Positions 56,938 through 64,000 of a DNA stretch of 64,000 bases are shown piece after piece (position 1 is the first letter of the stretch; every line of letters begins with the position of its first letter). Origin of the DNA: Lichtheimia corymbifera B2541 (lineage: Eukaryota > Mucoromycota > Mucoromycetes > Mucorales > Lichtheimiaceae); the NCBI GenBank assembly GCA_000697475.1, contig JNEU01001090.1, forward strand, positions 62,001 through 126,000, in the 5' to 3' direction. Made by a program: the position numbers and the translations under genes. A model generated the notes under the pieces. It had not been told where the DNA came from. It saw only the letters and a program-made list of their open reading frames with translations, and searched no databases.

Positions 56938-57586
56938 ATGACCATGTATGATAGTTCATGTAAGTTGGTTACTGTAAAAGGGAGAAGAGTAGCTACTACA
57001 ATGGGCAAAGAGGTGACTTAAAGTGCCAACATGCTTCTTTGTGTGCTATGCGATCCATCTTTTCAGTGACAAGACTTGAGCTCTTCAAGACGCAAAACGA
57101 GCTTGCTCGCAACTTTTACGACGATTTCGAATTTTGTCCCGTGCTGTGCATGGACGAGGTAGGATGATTACTACTACTACCCTGGTGAAATGGTTGCCAA
57201 CTCGAGTGTATTATTATTAGGTCTCTGAACACCGAGAACGAATCCAACAACGAGGATCTCCTCACTCTTCGCCTAACACTTCACCACCCTATTCATCAAG
57301 ACGTATACCCATCATTGATCCAGAAAATGGTATTCCAGTTTCATTTCCTAGCCCATCCTCGTCCTCTTCAAGTAGTTGCTACCAACAACAACAACATTGG
57401 CCTGCTCTCACAAGCAATAGCAGCAGCAAAAAGTCCTCACTGAATGCAACAGCAGCAGCTTACAGCTATCGGGCGATACCGATTGTAGATCCAACAACGG
57501 GTCAAGTCGTTCCGGCACATCATCATCATCATCATCATCCCCAACAACAGGAATTTAACGCCTTCCATGGTCTTTCCGTACGATAA
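56938..57586 (+). CDS. Uncharacterised protein with a repeated IPI-DP-G motif
   Basis: About 155 residues in three exons. MTMYDSS splices to LTRLELFKTQNELARNFYDD, FEFCPVLCMDE, then VSEHRERIQQRGS. Ser/Gln-rich linkers surround two copies of a short motif: RIPIIDPENGIPV and RAIPIVDPTTGQVV. The second is followed by a seven-His run. No family recognised with confidence; the motif pair may be a conserved short linear motif that binds a partner. ATG 56938 (preceded by AACA) and good splice sites (GTAAGT donor, TTTTCAG acceptor) support it as real. Function unknown. Confidence 0.65.
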
Positions 57587-58572
57587 ATACGCAGCAGCAT
57601 TCTAGCATCCACATCCAACTGCATTCTCCTTTCCCCTTGACACCAAAAAACATACGCACATATTTATCATCTCTGTCTCTTTTTCTCTTCTCGAGTCATT
57701 TTTTGTCTACATTTTGCAGCAGTAGTAGTAGATTTTTTTTGTTTAATATTCCTCAATCGTTGGTGTATATCTACGACATGAAAATGAAGGCTTACTTTAT
57801 ATATTTATACCTTGGAATAAGAAGCCGCGGAATGTGTGTGTCGGTGGGGTTGGGGAGAGGTCCAAATGTACAATGACATTTTTCGCCAGTATGCGGGTTG
57901 ATCTTTTGGCTGCGACGAGATCTCTCTTCAAGTTTGTCCCGAGGGAACACAAAGGTCCGTGATCATGCTCGTCACGTCGTACTAGAAATTTATTGATTCA
58001 AATTTATGGCAAAGCTTGTCATGCAAAATAGGGGGTTTACTCTTCTCGGTGCTACGTAGCATGCCACTACTACGACTACCACCATCATTACAAGATGACA
58101 GGTGCGAAGCTCTTTGAAGCTGAAACATAGAATCACACACTGCAGGTCATATGAACCTTGGCGGGTTGTCAATTACTGTGGACACCCAACCCCCTTGACC
58201 CCCGTCCTTGCAGCAGCATGAACCTTGAGTAACAAAAAAAGTAACAACGCGAGGACATCACAATGGTGTTTCTTTCTTCATGGATGCTGCTTTCTTTCAC
58301 TCTACAAATACGACATGGATCGTTGATGGCCGAACAATGACAAGTTGTAGCTCCAAATAAAAAAAAAGGGTTGCTTTCCCGAGACAACATGCCATCCATG
58401 CCATAACCATAACAGCAAGCACAGCCGGGTAAAACATCGAACACCACATAGTCACGGGGAAGTCGTTATATCACCCCCAATGTGGGCTGTACAATAGTAG
58501 ACTGTGCCACCTAATCTAGTAGCTTTACATATTTATCTCGAGAGGTAGTTAAACCATGAGCATCAAGCAAAA

Positions 58573-58665
58573 TGAGGAAGCCGTTAAATCACCACCATGG
58601 GAGTTCGGGGTGGTTCCCCTTCTGCCGCCATCGGCAAACTGAAAAATTAAAAGGCGGGCTCGCTT
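58573..58665 (+). repeat. Imperfect inverted repeat, left arm
   Basis: Includes GAGGAAGCCGTTAAATCACC, ACCATGGG, CCCCTTCTGCCGCCATCGG and GGCGGGCTCG. The right arm carries the same blocks in reverse complement with about a dozen differences. Lengths differ by insertions. Confidence 0.75.
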
Positions 58666-59350
58666 GGTCGAGGTTTAGTACTTTATGCACTTTTCCTAGG
58701 TCTTGGATTTGCCATGTTCCCGTGATCCGATCATCCTCGCTGCTCACCGAACACGCACACCAATATTAAGAGTGGGTTGACAACATGGTAAGTGACCTCT
58801 ATAATAATGGGGACGTGCATTATGCGTACAAATGATTAGTTTCTTGAATCGTCTGCCCTAACTTTGCCGATGTATGCATAGACAACATTACACGTAGGCT
58901 CATCAGGTTTTACCCTGGTATATGCGCCTCATCCACTTTACCAATTTAACAATGCATCATCATCCCCAACAGAAAGAAATACCCACGCCCACAATGCAAA
59001 TAAAAGGATGTTGTCGCCTCCATCATACTTTCACACATCTCTTTCCCTTTGATTGCTTACAAGGTCAAATTTCCAAGGTTTGTGTGTACCACCTCTTTCA
59101 ACCTGCGAAAAAGCGCTGATCTTTGTGGTCCTTCATAAATGGGTTACAGTAATTTTATCCTACTCTCATTGCCGTTGTATTGCGATATTGTATTCTTGTA
59201 ATGAGGTAAAGCCTGATCATGTTGCTTGATGAGTCACTACTCATACACGCTATCCTGTTACTTTCGCTATAGCTATCTCTCCGTGAAGCATCTGCAAAAG
59301 TTGGTTTCGGTACCATGGTCTACGTCGGGTGCTTTTTGACTTGGTGCAAA

Positions 59351-59424
59351 TAGCACGAGCCCACCGTTTTTCCGATGGCGGCAGAAGGGCAACCCATAGT
59401 GGTGATTAAATGGCTTCCTTGAAT
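59351..59424 (-). repeat. Imperfect inverted repeat, right arm
   Basis: In reverse complement it reads AAGGAAGCCATTTAATCACC, ACTATGGG, GCCCTTCTGCCGCCATCGG and GGTGGGCTCG. It is separated from the left arm by about 690 bp. Confidence 0.75.
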
Positions 59425-59486
59425 TCGCTGATGGGTTTGGGAATGCTGCAAGACTTCTCAATTTATGACCAAGCAGCAACATCAAT

Positions 59487-59795
59487 ATGCCACGCATCAT
59501 TATTGTTCGGACCCACGACCGCAAGATATTCTTTGAGTCGTTGACGCAGGCAATAAACCTGGCCTACGTGCGTACTCGAGCTGCTGAATTGAATGTACCA
59601 TTTTCGCCAGCTGGGTTGAAGAAGGCCATGCTGGCCATGCCTGATGTATTTGCTTGGCGGGACACCGTCATTCTTCGGTTGAAGAGGCTCCACACCCCAA
59701 TCACAATACCAATAATCGTGACACTTATACCATTCCTACCACGCCTTGAGCATCAAGAAAAAATCGTATTGATCATATCACATGTTTCATTTTGA
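59487..59795 (+). CDS. Orphan open frame of unknown nature
   Basis: 102 codons from an ATG to TGA, starting MPRIIIVRTHDRKIFFESLT. The first half is of normal complexity (QAINLAYVRTRAAELNVPFS, PAGLKKAMLAMPDVFAWRD) and could be helical. The second half is hydrophobic (ITIPIIVTLIPFLP). No family recognised. It starts just outside the right arm of the inverted repeat, so it may be part of a decayed mobile element. Confidence 0.25.
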   Translation: MPRIIIVRTHDRKIFFESLTQAINLAYVRTRAAELNVPFSPAGLKKAMLAMPDVFAWRDTVILRLKRLHTPITIPIIVTLIPFLPRLEHQEKIVLIISHVSF

Positions 59796-60372
59796 CTGCA
59801 AGATTCCAGCGCTACGGCGCATCATAGCATAGAAAAATCCTCGATTTGTAAATACATCCAATTTGTTCTTTTTCTTTAATACTGTTATATATATATATTT
59901 CCGTTATATACATGGTAAGCAATAGGTATTACTTTTTATGGGCGATGGCAGAGAAACATTTCATATTTCATCCCTTTCAGAGCACTATCATCAACCATGC
60001 ACTCGCTGACGATTATAAATGACATGACTATTTGCTGGATTACACGACGCTCCATGAGATCGTCTGATCTATGAATAATACCATTCGCTGATATCTGTTG
60101 TACGTTGAATGCTTGAGTTTCCTCTTTTCAGTGTGGTGCATCGACATAAAAGTGCCATGTTGGGGATATAACTGCATCTATGAACTCGTTCAACCATAAG
60201 ACGCGAATCCATCTATCCTTCCACTATTTTCAAGGTAGTCTATGCATGTCGAATCAACGCCATACAACGCACAACGCACTACTCTCCGCATAAATCTCAT
60301 AGCCCCCATCTTTTTTCACTCTTCTTCCTCAGTCGACTTTTATTTTATACGTGCACCTCCCATTGGGCAAAT

Positions 60373-63300
60373 ATGGAGGCCGATATATCGAATCTCTATG
60401 ATCTCGACGAGATTGAAGCGGTGGACGAGTTGGACAAGGTGCGTTTGGAAGAGTGCTCCATGAACTTGCAACTAACGAGCAGTGTAACAGGAACTCTCGG
60501 CTCATTATACCCAATATTGTCAATCGATTAGCGACAAGTCAGAATTGGAGATCCACAACATACTACAACAAAAGGCATGTTGACGAGTACTGTACCGTTG
60601 TCCATTGGCTAACTCTGTTGCTATAGGCCTCTCAAAGTCGACGCGATTACACAGAGATCGTGTCAGCCCTGCTGTATGGCGCTTTGACGGAGCCAGAAAA
60701 TGCTCAGACAGTACGTTGCTCCCTTTTCCTTACCTTTGCGATGAGAACTTACAATGAGATAGCATTTCAATAGTCTCACTCTGGTGAATCGTGATCAATT
60801 TGGCATTGTCATCAATCGAATCCATATCCTTGCCAGCAATACAAGGTTTCATTTATTAAAACCACGTACACGAGATCAGGTAGGATGATGAGCAGGAACG
60901 GGATGGATGGAGATGATGGATGATCTAAAGGGGGGAGTATGTTTCTTTTTAGATGCTATGGTTGATCAACGAGCTCACGACCTTGGATGTACAAGCGATT
61001 GAGAATATCTATTTAAGTCTACTGCGTCAAATTCGATCAGGCGATATGAGTTCCAACAATACCAACTTTTCATATCAGCTCCTCAGACTATGCGAACATC
61101 ATCGACGATGGCTTCATCTTCATCCAAGAATCATTGCTATTGCTGTATACACCTATCTACGTCAAATTCCCGATCACCGCACGGGCCAACTGTCACAATT
61201 ACAACAGCGAGAGATTAAATTCGTTACCAGCTTAATGCGAGAAAAGGTGAGTAGAACACGCGATCCTCCAATCACTTGGCTAAATGGATTGCATATCGTA
61301 GTGGCTGGCATGCTGTGTCATTGGGCGGGATCTCGTACGCCTTTTACAAGATGTCTCCTCCATTCCTGAGTTTCAGCAGCTATGGCATGATCTATTGAAT
61401 GAACCACAAAAGCTTTCACCCATGTTCAAAGGTATGCCCCATTGTCACGTTTCACAACAAGAGGGATTCTTATGGCTGTATGTAGGCATTACCACATTAC
61501 TTCAGACACCCACGCCTAGAGAATATTTACGGTGCAGACTGACACCTGATATGGAACACAAGTTATTGTTTATTCTCCAGAATGTAAGTAAGCGTACACC
61601 TTCCTTCGTATGCAACACAATTAAACTTTCTTCTACTACTAGCTACGTAATGGCCATTATCAACGCAACCTTGGATGGTTCATGCAACGCTATCTCCTGA
61701 CAGCCGAATCGTTCTATGTCGATGTGATCCGTTATCTCGTGGCTGGATGGTATCCTTCAAATCAAATCTTGCAAAGTGACATTGTGCCACGTTATGTTGT
61801 CATTGGTAGTTTGCTCCGAGCGATCAAGGTAACCAAGAAAAACCTGTTTGTGCAACGATGCAGAAATTCATGCAACAAGCTTTTCTTAGAATCCCGTGGT
61901 CGCTGCCAATGTCAAGATTGCTTTGATTTATGATTGGCTTTTCTTCAAGGAGAATGATAATATCATGTTTATTGGTATGTAAGCAGGTTTACGTTATGAC
62001 GGATTGAATGCTGATTATATTTACACATAGAGCCATCAATGCTTCTTATGGAGCGGTCGGCTGAACGCTATCCTTACATCACCGCCATCATGATGGAATT
62101 CCTCAGATACGCTGTGGATGAATACTACCCGCCGCTGAAGGATTACATGGAAAAATGTGTCGCTTGTGGGATGCGTGTCATGTTGGAAAAGGGTGTCATC
62201 AGGCAAGTCTTTTTGTTATATCGTGTCGTTATGGGGGTTTGTTATTCATATATTGTACAATAGGAGCCTTATGCCGATATACAACTGCCCACTGACCGAA
62301 AAGTCGACACGCGATTGCATGCAAGCACTCTTTTCGCCTTTTCTTACATCCAAAGAATCGAAAGATGCCAATAATAACGCCTCGTCATTACCACAAATGC
62401 CACCAGCAGCTTCCATATCCAGCCCCATACTTCAGTCACCCTCCATGTCTTCTTCGTCTTCCAACACGCCAACATCCCATAGACCCATTCCAGATACCAC
62501 CAGTAAGACTGAGGAAGACCAACAACAACAACAGCCGTCTATCAATGAAAACCAGAATGGTGCGATGGAAGGATTAACACAACAAGAAGATGATGATGAT
62601 GTCGCTCGTTATCCTTATGGTGAAAATGGTATGGCATTCAAGTTTTAATCGTGTAAGGTATCAAGAATAATTCACCTTTGGCTCTTTAGACACGATGGAA
62701 AATCCAAAGACACCTCAACCTAACGACCACCAACCTCCAGCAGGGGAGCCAATGGCGATTGAGCAAGAGGATCAAGATGCGCAATTCATGGAGGGTGTAA
62801 CGCCTGCAGAAGATACTTCACAGCCAGTGGTCGTGACAACGGACAAGGTGATGGATTCCAGTCAGTCTTATATGATGTTTGGCGACTCTATTGTTCGATT
62901 CCAATCTGCCTGTTCATCCCTCGTATCAGGTCTTGAAGAAGAAGAAAAGCAACTCCAAATGACCATTGCAAAACGCAGTTTAAGAGAGGTGCTTGATGTC
63001 TATCTACGCATGGTATGAAAAAGAAAAGAAGCTCTCAGTGAACATTGCATCTCACATCACAGCAACAATTAGTCACTTTCCGGAGAAGCATTGGCATCGA
63101 GCATGGCTGAACAAATTTACCAGATATCCGACATGACCCTTTTGGAGCATGCATTTACAATCACGAGTGACAACTTGGATGATGTGATCGTCGATAGCTC
63201 ACAAGATCTGATGGATGTTCTCATGACGACGCTTTGGTCCGCTCACAAAAAAGAAGATGCGTCAGCTCGCACAAAGATGATGGATCTTTTATCGGCCCTT

Positions 63301-64000
63301 ACAAAGTCTATCAAGAACAGCAACCGGCATTTGGTGGGGATGCGTTGGTGGTCCTTTTTTGCGAGGTACGTTGATGCAAGTACAGGATCAAGGTTGGGAA
63401 TATTAACATGCAATGCAGTCGATTATCACAGCAGCAAGAGGCAAACAGTTGGATATCAAGTGTGATCGACTTGTATCGGATATTGGTATCGAATGGATAT
63501 GGCATGGCGGACGCTGGATTGTCTGAATGCTTGACACTCGATATGCAGGTAAGCCAACACATCCAAAATCATGGACCCGAATTGACATTTTTAAAGCTTC
63601 TCGCAGAGGTGAATACCCAGTATATCTTTGACATTCTACCCTTATTGTATGAATACATGCCGGCCTATACCATTGGCAACGTCGAATTAATCAAACTGCT
63701 GGCAGCTATGGTTGTTCCGGATCAGGTAGGGCTGAACCATCTGTTGGGGGTGATATCCATGGACTGACATTGGTTTATATAGCTTGGGAATATGGTATCA
63801 CTCATTCAAGCAGGGAAAATACAATGTTTCGGCGAGAGTATCAATACCAATCTCCTCGGTAAGTAGAAGGAAAGGTTTCTTTTTGGGAGAATACCTCTTT
63901 CTAACATGATGGCCATTATAGTGTCGTCATTTACCATGGAGACGTATGAGACCATTACGATATGGGAATTACTATCAGCAGAATTACGAGGACGTCAGGA
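60373..64000 (+). CDS. ints3: Integrator complex subunit 3 (INTS3), N-terminal part
   Basis: HEAT-like subunit of Integrator; the animal protein also joins the SOSS single-strand DNA-binding complex. It starts MEADISNLYDLDEIEAVDEL; then ELSAHYTQYCQ, DYTEIVSALLYGALTEPENA, HFNSLTLVNRDQFGIVINRI, QMLWLINELTTLDVQAIENI, IAIAVYTYLRQIPDHRTGQL and REIKFVTSLMREK. Further on are LRCRLTPDMEHKLLFILQN, SDIVPRYVVIGSLLRAIK, FIYDWLFFKENDNIMFIEPS and AVDEYYPPLKDYMEKCVACG. The match to INTS3 is clear over the whole region. A Ser/Pro/Gln-rich, acidic insertion (about 62350-62870) separates the halves, as in other INTS3 proteins. The intron at 60575-60626 uses a GC donor (GCATGT). At 63060-63075 the acceptor AATTAG is needed, since the nearer one leads to a stop. 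The frame is open at the window end. Confidence 0.9.

Larger units (their letters stand above)
57587..60372. other. Long intergenic region before INTS3
   Basis: 2.8 kb. Holds an imperfect inverted repeat (58573-58665 and 59351-59424) and one orphan frame of 102 codons, listed separately. The remainder is AT-rich; TATATATATATA at about 59886. Nothing else is recognised. Confidence 0.5.

Overview
The window is nuclear DNA of a filamentous fungus, most likely an early-diverging one (Mucoromycota; the overall look suggests Mucorales). Genes are dense and on both strands, and nearly all are split by many introns of about 50-90 nt with GTA/GTG-type donors and TAG/CAG acceptors. Gene content points the same way: two Integrator subunits (INTS7 and INTS3), a FAM72 protein and a SAM-domain kinesin-13 are features usually missing from ascomycete yeasts, while Pfa4, Ubp2, Tah18, Hob1/Rvs167, Tfb2 and a DUF1748 protein are typical fungal genes. 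Species assignment is inference only. Read by eye, I saw no tRNA, rRNA, CRISPR array or intact transposon.

Layout. 1-12.9 kb: CHL1-type Fe-S DNA helicase (minus, cut by the window edge), Sec4/Rab8 GTPase, ribosomal protein eL33, a kinesin-13 with an N-terminal SAM domain (minus), and INTS7. 13.4-18.6 kb: a full-length MRP-type (ABCC) ABC transporter. 18.9-35.8 kb: a HET-domain protein (minus, one apparent frameshift), the diflavin reductase Tah18, a TPR/F-box/LRR protein (minus), the palmitoyltransferase Pfa4, FAM72, a Gln/Met-rich protein, the deubiquitinase Ubp2 (minus) and the BAR-SH3 protein Hob1/Rvs167. 35.8-38.9 kb: a decayed interval holding a relic of an ABCC second nucleotide-binding domain with stop codons, an HNH-like fragment without a start codon, three diverged copies of a ~97-bp repeat and a hexanucleotide repeat. 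38.9-44.0 kb: a second full-length ABCC transporter in inverted orientation. 45.8-52.3 kb: a DUF1479 protein, a small PPxY membrane protein, a bZIP factor, a DUF1748 protein and two uncharacterised low-complexity proteins, several with clear TATA boxes. 53.5-57.6 kb: TFIIH subunit Tfb2 and a small uncharacterised protein. 57.6-60.4 kb: mostly non-coding, with an imperfect inverted repeat. 60.4 kb to the end: INTS3, continuing past the window.

How parts relate. The two ABCC genes form a large inverted pair bracketing about 20 kb. Their last third, one intron and the 3' flank are nearly identical, while the rest is clearly diverged, which looks like gene conversion. A third, dead copy lies between them. 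Tah18 (cytosolic Fe-S assembly) and CHL1 (an Fe-S helicase) belong to one metabolic thread. Ubp2 carries a PPSY motif and a nearby membrane protein has two PPAY motifs, so both are candidate partners of a Rsp5/Nedd4-type ubiquitin ligase. INTS7 and INTS3 show that an Integrator complex is probably present. Several divergent gene pairs share promoters of 360-560 bp. Three introns appear to use GC-AG splice sites.
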